Assembly (NCBI RefSeq): GCF_025370775.1
Contig: NZ_JAMXEX010000011.1
Span: 124,001 to 188,000 of the forward strand
Direction: 5' to 3'
Length of the DNA stretch: 64,000 nucleotides
DNA from: Ancylothrix sp. D3o
GTDB taxonomy: Bacteria; Cyanobacteriota; Cyanobacteriia; Cyanobacteriales; Oscillatoriaceae
A program made the translations under genes and the position numbers. A model generated the notes under the pieces. That model was not told the origin of the DNA and did no database searches. It saw only the letters and a list, made by a program, of their open reading frames with translations. This document shows, one piece after another, positions 18,687 through 30,900 of the stretch (within the stretch, counting starts at the first letter, position 1; the number at the start of each line of letters is the position of its first letter).

Positions 18687-20489
18687 ATGACGAAAAACGA
18701 TTCTACACCAGCCCTAAGAATTATACCTTTGGGCGGATTGCATGAAATTGGCAAAAACACTTGTGTGTTTGAATATGGCGATGAAATGATTTTGTTGGAT
18801 GCAGGATTAGGCTTTCCAACAGAAGCAATGCACGGCGTAAATATTGTTTTGCCAGATATGACTTATGTGCGGGAAAACCGGCACAAAATCAAAGGCATGA
18901 TTGTTACACACGGGCACGAAGATCATATCGGTGGAATTGCGTTTCACCTTAAACAATTTGACGTGCCGGTGATTTATGGCCCCAGATTGGCAATGGCCCT
19001 CCTAGAAGGGAAACTGGAAGAGGCCGGTGTTCAAAATCGTACAGAATTAAGAAAAGTCGCCCCCCGCGATGTGGTACGGGTGGGAGAGTCATTTTTTGTT
19101 GAGTTTATTCGCAATACCCACTCGATAGCCGATAGCTTTACAGTCGCCATTCATACCCCCGTCGGCGTGGTGATTCATACAGGAGATTTTAAAATTGACC
19201 ATACTCCCGTTGATGGCGAGTTTTTTGACCTCCACCGGCTCGCAGAATACGGCGAAAAAGGAGTGCTTTGTTTATTGAGCGATTCCACAAACGCAGAAAT
19301 ACCCGGTTTTACACCTTCGGAACGTTCAGTTTACCCGAATCTTGACCGGATTTTTGCAACAGCACCAGGCCGGTTGATGGTAACAACCTTTGCTTCTTCA
19401 GTACACCGTTTGCAAATAGTGCTGGAATTGGCGAAAAAGCATGGCCGCTATGTGTCTGTGGTGGGCCGGTCAATGCTAAACGTCATCGCTCATGCGCGGA
19501 CTTTGGGATATATTAAGTGCCAAGATGATTTGTTTCAGCCTCTCCACGCCCTGCGCGGCATTCCCGATGATAAAGTGCTGATTCTCACAACCGGCTCGCA
19601 AGGTGAGCCAATGTCAGCCATGACTCGCATTGCTAACTGCGACCACCGGCAAATCAAAGTTCGTCAGGGTGATACGGTGGTGTTTTCGGCAAACCCAATC
19701 CCTGGGAACACGATAGCAGTGGTGAACACCATTGATAAGTTGATGATGCAGGGTGCGAATGTGATATATGGCCGCGATAAAGGCATCCACGTTTCGGGTC
19801 ATGGTTGCCAAGAAGACCATAAATTAATGATCTCACTTACTCGTCCGAAGTTTTTTGTGCCGGTGCACGGCGAGCACCGAATGCTGATCCAGCACTCGAA
19901 GACTGCTCAAAGTATGGGTATCCCAGCAGAAAATATGGTGATTATTGATAACGGGGATGTGGTGGAGTTGACACCAAATAGCATCCGCGTTGCAGAGCGT
20001 GTGCCGTCGGGTTTAGAGTTGGTAGATTCGTCTCGTTCTGGTGTGGTCAAAGATACAGTGCTTAAGGAACGCCAGCAACTTGCCGAAGATGGTGTGGTGA
20101 CGGTGGCGACAGCCGTAAACAATCATGGTCAGTTGGCAAGCGAGCCGGTGTTACACTTGCGCGGTGTAGTGACGGCGGTGGAACATAGTATGCTGCATAA
20201 GTGGGTTGTGCAGGCTCTCGAAGATACGTTAAATGAGCGTTGGCCGGAGTTTGCGAAACCTTTGGCAGATGGGACTGTAGATGTGGACTGGGGCGGTTTA
20301 CAGGTGCAGATGGAACGCGAGGTGCAGCGGTTGTTACGGCGTGAGTTACAAAGTAATCCGTTGTTGGTGTTTTTGATGCAGCCTCCCAAAGAAGAAGCGG
20401 TGAAAACAACTGTTGAGACTCCTGCTACTCCGAGTCCTACTGCCGGTCGGGCCACGCGGCGTCGTCCGACTGCAAGAGTTGCTTCCTAG
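18687..20489 (+). CDS. rnj: Ribonuclease J
   Basis: RNase J is a metallo-beta-lactamase/beta-CASP ribonuclease with endo- and 5'-exonuclease activity in RNA turnover. The zinc motif is THGHEDHIGG, with further ligands in NTHSIADS and IHTGDFKID. The beta-CASP region contains TTGSQGEPMSAM and the later HVSGHGCQEDH motif, and a C-terminal domain follows from about 450. I prefer ATG 18687 (MTKNDSTPALRIIPLGG), preceded by GTGAGG. An in-frame ATG at 18594 would add 31 residues of lysine-rich sequence and cannot be excluded. The final 40 residues are Pro/Thr/Arg-rich. It follows dapA by 275 bp. Confidence 0.95.
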   Translation: MTKNDSTPALRIIPLGGLHEIGKNTCVFEYGDEMILLDAGLGFPTEAMHGVNIVLPDMTYVRENRHKIKGMIVTHGHEDHIGGIAFHLKQFDVPVIYGPRLAMALLEGKLEEAGVQNRTELRKVAPRDVVRVGESFFVEFIRNTHSIADSFTVAIHTPVGVVIHTGDFKIDHTPVDGEFFDLHRLAEYGEKGVLCLLSDSTNAEIPGFTPSERSVYPNLDRIFATAPGRLMVTTFASSVHRLQIVLELAKKHGRYVSVVGRSMLNVIAHARTLGYIKCQDDLFQPLHALRGIPDDKVLILTTGSQGEPMSAMTRIANCDHRQIKVRQGDTVVFSANPIPGNTIAVVNTIDKLMMQGANVIYGRDKGIHVSGHGCQEDHKLMISLTRPKFFVPVHGEHRMLIQHSKTAQSMGIPAENMVIIDNGDVVELTPNSIRVAERVPSGLELVDSSRSGVVKDTVLKERQQLAEDGVVTVATAVNNHGQLASEPVLHLRGVVTAVEHSMLHKWVVQALEDTLNERWPEFAKPLADGTVDVDWGGLQVQMEREVQRLLRRELQSNPLLVFLMQPPKEEAVKTTVETPATPSPTAGRATRRRPTARVAS

Positions 20490-20531
20490 GGTTATTTGCC
20501 GATAGGGGTAGTGTTACTGTGCCTACCCCAC

Positions 20532-20636
20532 AAGCATTAGGGGCAACTACAGCCACCGTTTGCCCCTCCATAAAATACGAGAGCCCCGATAAGCATTAGG
20601 GGCAACCACAGCCACCTTTTGCCCCTACATAAGATA
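20532..20636. repeat. Two tandem hairpin-forming repeats downstream of rnj
   Basis: Two copies of a ~46-nt unit (20532-20577 and 20591-20636) share AAGCATTAGGGGCAACTACA and TTTGCCCCT with few changes. Within each, GGGGCAA pairs with TTGCCCC to make a stem. They lie between the convergent rnj and REC-GAF genes and may act as a processing or termination structure. The type looks like a dispersed cyanobacterial repeat. Confidence 0.75.
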
Positions 20637-20660
20637 AGGCAGAGGGTGGCGAGGCTTTTA

Positions 20661-21605
20661 TTAGCCAAGGCGGGTACTAGCAAGGGCTAAGCCGACGTGC
20701 TTGGCAGACAGGTGAATGAGGGAGAGTTCGTCTTGCTTGAGGGTGGAGGGTTGTTTCCACTGTAGGGATAGGACGGCAACGGTTGTGTTGCGGTAGGTGA
20801 TGGGAACGACGAGATGGGCCTGAATGCCTGATTCTTGGTAATGGGTGACACCGGCCAACTCTGCATCTGCCGGCACGTTGACGGAACCTTGAATTTTTTG
20901 GCTTTTGATGGCTTCTTTAACGAGGGAGTCGCCCGAAAGCCAGTTTGGGGGGTTGTCTATGTTGCTTTGGATGCCGGCGGTGGCAGAAAGTGTGTCTGCT
21001 TCAACAATTTGCAAAACGCAAACGTCGCTGTTAAAGCTTTTGGCAAAGGCGGTAGCGATGGGTTTGAGGGTTGCTGGTAGCGAGTCAGCCGTTTGGGCGG
21101 CTTCTGCTATGGCTGCGAGCAAGTTGGTTTGTACTTGGGCTCGGCGCAGTTCTTCGATGCGCTGCATTTGCACGTCGTAGGTTTCTGCTGCTCGCTCCAC
21201 TACGGCTTTCAGTTCGTTGGGGTCCCAAGGTTTTGTGATGTATTTATAGACTTGGCCGGAGTTGATGGCTTCTACGAGATCCTCTATGTCGGTGAAGCCG
21301 GTTAGGATAATTCGCACGGTGTTGGGGAACTGTGGCAGGGTTTTTTTGAGAAATTCAGTTCCTTTCATTTCTGGCATTCTTTGGTCAGAAATGATGACGG
21401 CGACTTCTCCTTCTTTTTGTAGCAGTTCTAAGGCTCGGACGCCGCTTTCGGCTTTGAGCACCTGGAACTCTCGTCGGAAGGTGCGGTAGAGCAGATCCAG
21501 GTTGTCTGGTTCGTCGTCTACTACCAGCATTTTAGGTTTTTTTGGTCGCGCTTGGCTCATTAGCTGGCGTCTTATCTCTTCTAGCTCTGGGATAGCATTC
21601 TCCAT
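20661..21605 (-). CDS. Response regulator with REC and GAF domains
   Basis: A 314-residue signalling protein. An N-terminal receiver domain (about 25-145) has the acidic pair in LVVDDEPD, the phospho-acceptor Asp74 in IISDQRMP, and the conserved Lys in YITKPWDP. A short helical linker leads to a C-terminal GAF domain (about 155-312), which usually binds a small ligand or chromophore; the cysteine visible in it (DVCVLQIV) is not in a recognised bilin-binding motif. There is no output enzyme or DNA-binding domain, so the output is probably by protein contact. No partner kinase is adjacent. Confidence 0.9.
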   Translation of the reverse strand: MENAIPELEEIRRQLMSQARPKKPKMLVVDDEPDNLDLLYRTFRREFQVLKAESGVRALELLQKEGEVAVIISDQRMPEMKGTEFLKKTLPQFPNTVRIILTGFTDIEDLVEAINSGQVYKYITKPWDPNELKAVVERAAETYDVQMQRIEELRRAQVQTNLLAAIAEAAQTADSLPATLKPIATAFAKSFNSDVCVLQIVEADTLSATAGIQSNIDNPPNWLSGDSLVKEAIKSQKIQGSVNVPADAELAGVTHYQESGIQAHLVVPITYRNTTVAVLSLQWKQPSTLKQDELSLIHLSAKHVGLALASTRLG

Positions 21606-21965
21606 AGGTTATAACAAACTATTTGGCTTTGTCTGAATAAGTAACTAAATCTGCAACTTATCCTAACCATTATCGGGGACGGGTGATTGCTTCGTTGCGA
21701 AGAGGATGCGTTATAAATGGGTCACTTGCTTTTATCAGCATATTTAAAAAATTTTGTCAAGGGTTTTTTGAGGCTTTACTAAAAGTTTTTGATGTGTGTT
21801 TTGGTTGACAATTTATCGGCTTTTTTTCTGGGGATAATGTTTGATGGTCGATGTCTTAAAAAAAATTTATTGTAAAGTTGCGCCTAGGGGAGTGACAATT
21901 CTTTTTTCATCGGCTAAAACTGACATATATTTAATAAAATTTTGGAAAGGTTGAGGGGTCTATCT
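21606..21965. other. Upstream region of the giant gene
   Basis: About 360 AT-rich bp lie between the divergent REC-GAF gene and the giant surface-protein gene. No RNA or small gene is evident. A GAGGGG (21953-21958) just before GTG 21966 is the likely ribosome-binding site of the giant gene. Confidence 0.5.
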
Positions 21966-24900
21966 GTGGATTTTACTGAGAGTGGTTTAGTTTTGTTTCC
22001 CAGTACACCGGCTTCTCTCAATCATTTGCCTGTAGTTCCTCTTGATTTATTGTCTCCTGCTTCGCCGTGTTTACTGCCGGTGGCTGGGGGTGAGACTTCT
22101 CTACAGTTTCCTGAAGTTAACACCGGCTATCTGGTGTCTTCTCCTCCTGGGTTTGATGCTCTGACTGGTTATCCGCTTCAAGAAAATCAGTCGGGGGAGA
22201 TTGTTTTTGTTGATTCGGCGGTCGAAAATTATCAAAGTTTATTGGCTGGGGTTGTTAGCAATGCTGAGGTGGTGATTCTTGATTCCACCGGCAATGAGTT
22301 TAATCAAATTACTGAAATTTTATCCCAACGAGACAATATTTCTGCGGTTCATATTGTTTCTCACGGTAGTGCCGGTTCTTTAAGTTTGGGTGAGAGTTTG
22401 GTAAGTATTGCAGATATTTCGCAAGCTAACTCATGGCAGGGTAGTTTAACTGCTGATGCGGATATCCTTTTATACGGTTGTGATGTGGCTGCGGGGGATG
22501 CAGGGAAAGAGTTTGTAAAAGAGTTGAGTGATTTAACCGGCGCTGATGTAGCGGCTTCGACAGATAAAACTGGTTTTGGCGGAAATTGGGATTTTGAGTA
22601 TAAAACCGGCAATATTGAGACGGGGTTAGTGTTTAGTGAGCCGGTGATCAATGCTTATCAAAATACTTTGGCTACGTTTAATATTGCGGATGGGGATGTT
22701 GCCGGTTTAATTGCTGCAATTGCAGCGGCAAATACGAATAATCAAGCAGATACGATTAATTTAGCACAGGGTGGAACATATACTTTAGCGGCGGCGAATA
22801 ATGGGGTTAATGGTTTGCCGGTGATTAGCTTAGATAGCTTTAATCTCACTAATACTTTAACAATTAATGGAAATGGGGCAACAATTCAAAGAAGTACGGC
22901 TGCCGGTACTCCAAATTTTCGCTTTTTTCAAAATAATGCAGTTTTATCCTTAGCAGGTTTAACTTTAAGAAATGGGAATCCTGCTAATGCTGGAGGTGCA
23001 ATTTTAAATAATGGGTTCGCTTTAACGATTACCAATAGTTCTTTAATAAGTAATACGGGAACCACTGGAGGTGCAGTTTCTATCACTAGTGGTGTGGTGG
23101 TGGAAATTATTAACTCTACTTTTTCAGGAAATAGCGCAACAACAGCAAGCGGTGGGGCTATTAACGTTGGGAACGGAACTGTTAATCTGACGAATACAAC
23201 GATTACTCAAAACACGGCAGCAACGGGTGGAGGAATTAATCGCGCTGCTGGCAGTGTGAGTGTTCAAAATAGTATTATTGCCGGAAATACAGCAACGACA
23301 AATGCTGATGTTTCTGGAACTTTTGTGAGTGGAAATAATTTAATTGGCGATATCACTGGCAGCATCGGCTTTGCAGCCGAGGATGTTTTAAATGTTCCTT
23401 TAAACACCGTTATTAGCCCAATTTTAACCACAACCAACCCCACATTACCGGCGGCTTATCAAAGTTTAATTCCCAGTGTACCGCCTACACCTTACCACGC
23501 ATTAATTACAACAAATCCAACAACAAACCCGGCAATTGATCTGGGGGCATTTCCTGCTGGTGATCTGACGGAACAATTAACCCAAATTGATCAAAGAGGT
23601 TTACCTAGAATTTTCAGAAATTATGATATTGGGGCGGTGGAAAGTGAAATTGACCGCTTAAATGATGCGCCGGTTGTGGTTTTGCCGAGTGGAACGTACA
23701 GTTTATTTAATGGGTTTGGTTTACCGGGTGCCGGTGGGCAAGGTTTTAATTATTTGGGTTTATCGAGTGTTCCTACAACGGGGGTAGATGCAACACAAAC
23801 AGCACTACCCGGTTTTACGAATTTGAATACAACCCTAGAGTATGATGATTATGCCGGCTATTTTAGTAACCCTGTTTATATGCCGGTTTTGGATAGAACG
23901 GCGGGATATACAGTAGAATTTACTGCTAGAATTAATAGCGAAGATCATGCTGGGCTAAATGCGGATAAAAACGGGGATGGGATTGCAGATAGAGCCGGTT
24001 TTAGTTTGATTGCCCTCAGTAGTGATAAGCTGGGAGTTGAGTTAGGATTTTGGACAGATAGTATTTGGGCACAGAATAGCGGTACGGCGGAACCACCAGG
24101 GGGAACGTTATTTACACGGGGGGAAGCTTCGAGTTTAACTGCGGCACAAATTACCAGTTTTACCTCCCAATTAAGCAATTATAAATTAACAATTCAAGGC
24201 AATACTTATACTCTTTCTGCCAGCAATGCAACGAATGCTGAGACGGTAATTTTAACCGGCAATGTTAAAGATTATAGCAATTTTACAGGTATTGCTAATC
24301 CGCTGATTCCAAGTCAATATTCGTCTTTATTGAATCCTTATAATACGCCTAATTTCCTATTTTTTGGAGATAATACTCCTACTTCGCGGGCGAATTTTGA
24401 TTTAGGGCAAGTGCAAGTTACTACGATAAAGCCGGTGATAACAAATGAAGATACGGCGGCGGTTATTCCTGATGTTTCTGTGCGAGATATTGATGCAGGG
24501 CAAAATAATATTACCGTAACTTTGAGTGTGACAAATGGAACCTTAGCTGTTAATTCAGCGGTGACAAATGGTTTGACAGCGGCGGCAATTTCTGGTAATA
24601 ATTCCGCAACAGTTACACTCACCGGCAGCCAAGATCAAATTTCTACGACACTTTCTAATGCGACGGGTTTAACTTATCTGCCGGCTTTGAATTTTAATGG
24701 CACGGATACGTTGACGGTATTGGCAAATGATGGTGGGTTTAGTGTGGGAGGAAGTGTTTCTCAAACAGCTACACGAAATATTCCTATTACAGTTAATGCG
24801 GTGAATGATGCACCGGCACTTTCTCTTCCTACTACCCAAACGGTTAATCAAAATACGAATTTAAGCATTTCTGGAATTAGTATTTCTGATGTAGATGCCG

Positions 24901-27900
24901 GTGCTTCTAACACTATTTCGGCTTGGATACAAGCTCCTAATGGGGTACTTAGTTTAGCTTCAACAACGGGTTTATCTTTTATAAGTGGTGATGGTACGCA
25001 AGACGAAATTATGGTTTTTATGGGTACCCTTGCTGATATTAACAATGCTTTAAATGGACTCGTCTATAGGGGTAATTCTAATTTCTTTGGTTCTGATATA
25101 ATCGAGTTTGAAATAGACGATACGGGAAATACGGGTGCAGGAGGTAATTTATTAGCTGTAGCTGGAATTCCAGTTATAGTGAATGGTATCAGCGCTGGTG
25201 CGCGCTCTGTGTTAATTAATGAAGTGGTGACAAGCCCTCAGCAAGACTGGAGTACCACTAATTTTAACGGCATTGTGAGTGCCGGTGCGGTAACAAACGG
25301 AACTGATGAATGGGTAGAACTTTATATTAACCAAGCAGGGTTAAATTTAACCGGCTGGACGATAGAACTTAATGATGCCTCGCCTGTAGTCGGAAGTCTG
25401 GCGACGGGGGGTGCTTTTGTTACATCACGTTACATTAATAGCGGTGGGGGAAGTTTTAGCAATACGGCGGTGGGAGATTATTTGGTTTTAGGAAATGTCA
25501 ATAATGCCGGTGCAATGAATAATGCTATTACGCTGGTTTTGAAAGACCACACGGGCACTATTATTGATCAAGTTACTCTGACAACTGGTGCCACAGGGGT
25601 AATAGATGAGGCGGTTGCTCGCGTACCAAATGGCAACGATACTAATAATGATACAACAGATTTGAGGCCGCAAGCTGCAACTTTAGGAACCAGCAATAAT
25701 ATCGGACAATTGGTATTAGGTGTACATCCCGTTGGACAAGTTACAGATCAATTTACCACAACTCAAACCAGTAACGTTTTACATCGGTTTAATTTAACCG
25801 CCAGCAACGAAAATATCAATGTCGGTTCTTTAAATTTTACAGTTTCACCAACGGGTATTTTAAATACTGATATCTCAGGTTTGCAGTTAGTGCGTGATGT
25901 CAATAATAATGGCATTCAAGATATCGGTGATGTGGTTGTCGGGACGGTGGAAAGTCCGGTTAATCTTGCGGATGGGTTGACTTTTGCTAATCTGACGGTG
26001 CCGGTGGGAAGCAATAATTATTTATTGCTGGCAAATGTCAATAATTTAGCAGCCGGAGATCGGTTGAGTTTAGGTTTGGCAAATACGGGAATTATTAATA
26101 ACGTTGGGGCGACTTCTGGGTTCCAAATTGCCGACACCGGCACCGTTACTTCTACGGTTCATACCGTTGACATCGCAGCGCTTTCTGTGGTAATAAACGA
26201 AGTTGCATGGATGGGAACTCAGGCAAATGCAACGGATGAATGGATCGAACTTTTTAACCCTACTTCTAATGCAATAGATTTAACCGGCTGGACAATTCCA
26301 AGCGGAACCGGCACAACAATTACTATTACAAATGGAGTGATTGCGGCGGGGGGATATTTCCTTTTAGAAAGGACATCTGATGCGACTGTTAATAGTCTAC
26401 CGGCTAATTTTGTTTACACCGGCGGACTTAATAATACCACCGGCACGTCTTTAACTTTACGTTCCAGTGAAGGGACAATTATTGATAGCGCTAATGCGGA
26501 TGGTGGAGTATGGCCGGCGGGTAGCAATACAGCCGCAACTGCACGTTTTACAATGGAAAGAATCGATCCGACTTCCCCAGATATTGATAGTAACTGGCGA
26601 ACTAATAACGGAATTATCCGCAATGGCACGGATGCTTTAGGTAATAATATTTTGGGAACTCCAAGCGCTCAAAATTCTGTTTACGCGACTCCGGGGGTAG
26701 TTATTACGGAGTCGGGGGGAAGTACGGTTTTAACGGAAGGTGGGGCAACGGATAGTTATACGGTGGTTTTGAGAACGCCTGTCACAGCGCCGGTAACAGT
26801 AAATTTAACAAATGTTGGCGGACAAACTACGACAACAGCGGGAAGTTTAACTTTTGATAATACAAATTGGAATGTCGCACAAACGGTGACGGTGACGGCG
26901 GTAAATGATCCGACAGCAGAAGGTACGCACACCGGCACAATTCAACATTCTATTACCAGTACAGATTCTCGGTATAATATAGCGGTGGTGCCGGTAAATG
27001 CGAGTATTACAGATAATGATTCTAATCCACCGGTGATTTCTTTAGCTTCGGCAAGTTTGAGTTATACGGAAAATAGCGGTGTGGTGGTTGTAGATAGCGG
27101 CGCGAGTGTTTCTGACTCAGACTCGGCTGATTTTAATGGTGGTGTTTTGACGGTACAATTTTCTGGGGCGACGGGTTTAGGGGAAGATAGTTTATCTATT
27201 CAAAATGTGGGAAATGGTGCCGGTCAAATTGGCGTAGCAGGAAGTACGATTAGTTATGGTGGGGTGGCTATTGGTACGTTTAGCGGGGGGAATAATGGCT
27301 CAACTCCTTTGGTGGTTAATTTGAATGCAATTGCTAATATAACTGCGGTTTCAGCATTGTTGAAAAATATCGTTTATTTGAATAATTCCGAAAATCCGTC
27401 GGCGACACCTCGCACGGTAGAATTTCAAATGACGGATGGTGATAATGGGGTTGGGTTGCCGGTGAGTAAGACGATAAATGTTGTGCCGGTGAATGATGCA
27501 CCAACTATTTCAGCTATTACAGCGCAAAGCACAAATGAAGATACAGCAACCGCAGCGATTAGTTTTACGATAGGAGATGTGGAAACGCTGCCAGACTCGT
27601 TAATTTTATCGGCGACTTCTTCAAATACAAGTCTTATCCCAAATAGTAATATCGTTTTTGGTGGCACCGGCAATAACCGCACAGTCAGTTTAACCCCGGC
27701 AGCGAATCAAAATGGCACGGCAACGATTACGATTAATGTCAGTGATGGTACGACTGTCACGAGTACGAATTTTGTTTTAACGGTAAATGCTGTAAATGAT
27801 GCGCCGGTGGCTGTTGAGGATGCTTACAGCGTAGATGAAGATAAAACACTGATTATACCGGCATCTGGTTTACTGGTAAATGATACCGATGTGGAGAATA

Positions 27901-30900
27901 GCCCGCTGACACCAATTGTAGTAACCGGCCCTTCTAATGGTAGTGTGGTATTAAATGCGGATGGTTCGTTTGCGTACACGCCGGCGGCCAATTATACCGG
28001 AGTAGACAGTTTTACATATCAAGTCAGTGACGGTACAGCAGTTTCTAATCCGGTGCCGGTGAGTTTACAAGTTAATGCTGTCAATGATGCACCAACTATT
28101 TCAGCTATTACAGCGCAAAGCACAAATGAAGATACAGCAACCGCAGCGATTAGTTTTACGATAGGAGATATTGAAACGCTGCCAGACTCGTTAATTTTAA
28201 CGGCGACTTCTTCGGATACAAGTCTTATCCCAAATAGTAATATCGTTTTTGGTGGCACCGGCAATAACCGCACAGTCAGTTTAACCCCGGCAGCGAATCA
28301 AAATGGTACGGCAACGATTACGATTAATGTCAGTGATGGTACGACTGTCACGAGTACGAATTTTGTTTTAACGGTAAATGCTGTAAATGATGCGCCGGTG
28401 GCTGTTGAGGATGCTTACAGCGTAGATGAAGATGAAACACTGATTATACCGGCATCTGGTTTACTGGTAAATGATACCGATGTGGAGAATAGCCCGCTGA
28501 CACCAATTGTAGTAACCGGCCCTTCTAATGGTAGTGTGGTATTAAATGCGGATGGTTCGTTTGCGTACACGCCGGCGGCCAATTATACCGGAGTAGACAG
28601 TTTTACATATCAAGTCAGTGACGGTACAGCAGTTTCTAATCCGGTGCCGGTGAGTTTACAAGTTAATGCTGTCAATGATGCACCAACTATTTCAGCTATT
28701 ACAGCGCAAAGCACAAATGAAGATACAGCAACCGCAGCGATTAGTTTTACGATAGGAGATGTGGAAACGCTGCCAGACTCGTTAATTTTAACGGCGACTT
28801 CTTCGGATACAAGTCTTATCCCAAATAGTAATATCGTTTTTGGTGGCACCGGCAATAACCGCACAGTCAGTTTAACCCCGGCAGCGAATCAAAATGGTAC
28901 GGCAACGATTACGATTAATGTCAGTGATGGTACGACTGTCACGAGTACGAATTTTGTTTTAACGGTAAATGCTGTAAATGATGCGCCGGTTTTCTCCTCA
29001 ACTCCCATCACCACCGGCAACCAAAACTCAGCCTACAGTTACAATATTGTTACGTCAGACGTAGATGCCGGTGAGACTCTGCTTATTTCAGCAAACGGTT
29101 TACCGGCTTGGTTGACTTTAACTGATAACGGTGATGGTACCGCCACTCTTACCGGCACTCCCACCAATGCCAATGTCGGCAATAATAATATAGAGTTGGA
29201 AGTCACCGACGCGACGGGTGCAACTGCAACTCAAAACTTTACCCTCAACATAACCAACCTCAACAACCCTCCCACCTTTACCAGTCTACCCCCCAACACC
29301 GCCACAGAAAATCAACTTTATCTCTATAACATCCAAACCACCGACTTAGACGGCAACGCTGTCACCCTTTCTGCCGTAAACTTACCCGCATGGTTAACCT
29401 TAACCGATAACGGCGATGGCACCGGCACCCTCAGTGGCACACCAAACCAAACCCAAACCGGCACATATAATATATTGTTGCAAGTCAACGACGGCATTAC
29501 CCAAACGCAACAAACCTTCACCCTCAACAGCGACATCGTAAACGATACCCCCACTCTTGTCACCAATAACAGTTTTTCCGTCAACGAAAACGCAACCAAA
29601 ACCATAACTTCCGCAGACTTAAATACAACAGACAGCGATAACTCCCCCGCTGATATCGTCTACACGGTTACTCAACTTCCCCAAAATGGAGTTATCTACA
29701 AAAACAGCATTGCCCTTTCCCTCGGCGCCACCTTCACTCAAGCCGATATCAACTCCGCTGCCATAACCTACACCCACAACGGCAGCGAAACTACAGCAGA
29801 CTCCGTTAGCTTCACCGTTTCCGACGGCACAAACTCTGCCATCCCTGCAAATTTTGCCATAACTGTCTCAGCCGCAAATGATGTGCCGGTGTTGTCTGTG
29901 AATACCGGCTTAACTTTGCCTGAAAACAGTTCTGTCGCTATTACCACATCTGTGCTTAAAAGTCAAGACTCAGAACAAAGTTTCTCAGAATTGATTTACA
30001 CCCTCACCAGCTTACCCGCCACCGGCACTCTCAGCCGTAACGGTATCCCCCTCAACCTTGGCGACGCTTTCACCCAAGCGGATATCGATCAAAACTTAAT
30101 CGCCTATAGCCACAACGGTAGTAAGGTTACGGCGGATAGCTTTAATTTTACCCTCGGTGATGGGGCCGGTGGTTCGGTGAGCGGCAATTTCCGTCTCACC
30201 ATTAACCCTATCTCTGAAACCCCCACACCTACACCCGAACCGGCACCCACACCTACACCCGAACCGGCACCCATTCCCACACCTACACCCGAACCCATCC
30301 CCACACCGGCACCCGAACCGGCACCCATTCCCACACCTACACCCGAACCCATCCCCACACCGGCACACGAACCCATCCCCACGCCGACACCGGCACCCAT
30401 TCCCACACCTACACCCGAACCCATTCCCACACCTACACCCGAACCCGTAGGGGGATTTGGCGAAAACCCAATCCCAGCCGAGACTCCACAACCCATCCCC
30501 ACCCCCGCATTGCCACCAAGCCAGCAACCGGCCTATAGCTTCAAAAACTTTTTCCAATATATTGCCGGTGACAGAAGCGCCTTTATAAACCTAATTTTTG
30601 ACGAAAAATATTACCTAGAAAATAACCGCGATATTGCCGAAGCCGTCGCCAAAGGGCAACTAAAATCAGGCTTCCAACACTTCCTAAAATTCGGACAATA
30701 TGAAGGAAGAAACCCAAGTGTGCTATTCAACGAACAAGAATATCTTGATGGCAACCCCGATGTAGCAGAAGCCATCAAAAAAGGAGCATTCAAGAGTGGG
30801 ATAGAACATTTTATTAAACACGGCTTTTTTGAAGAAAGAGATTTACGCTACCTAATATTTGACGAAGAATATTATCGCAATACCAACACCGATGTAGAAA

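Noticed and set aside
27490-28989. Regular repeats considered as a CRISPR array
   Set aside because: The period is 591 bp, the repeats are in frame in one long coding sequence, and there are no short spacers. No CRISPR array was seen anywhere in the window.
30096-30557. Minus-strand Gly/Cys-rich frames opposite the Pro-rich linker
   Set aside because: They arise from the complement of PTPTPEP repeat codons and have no independent support.
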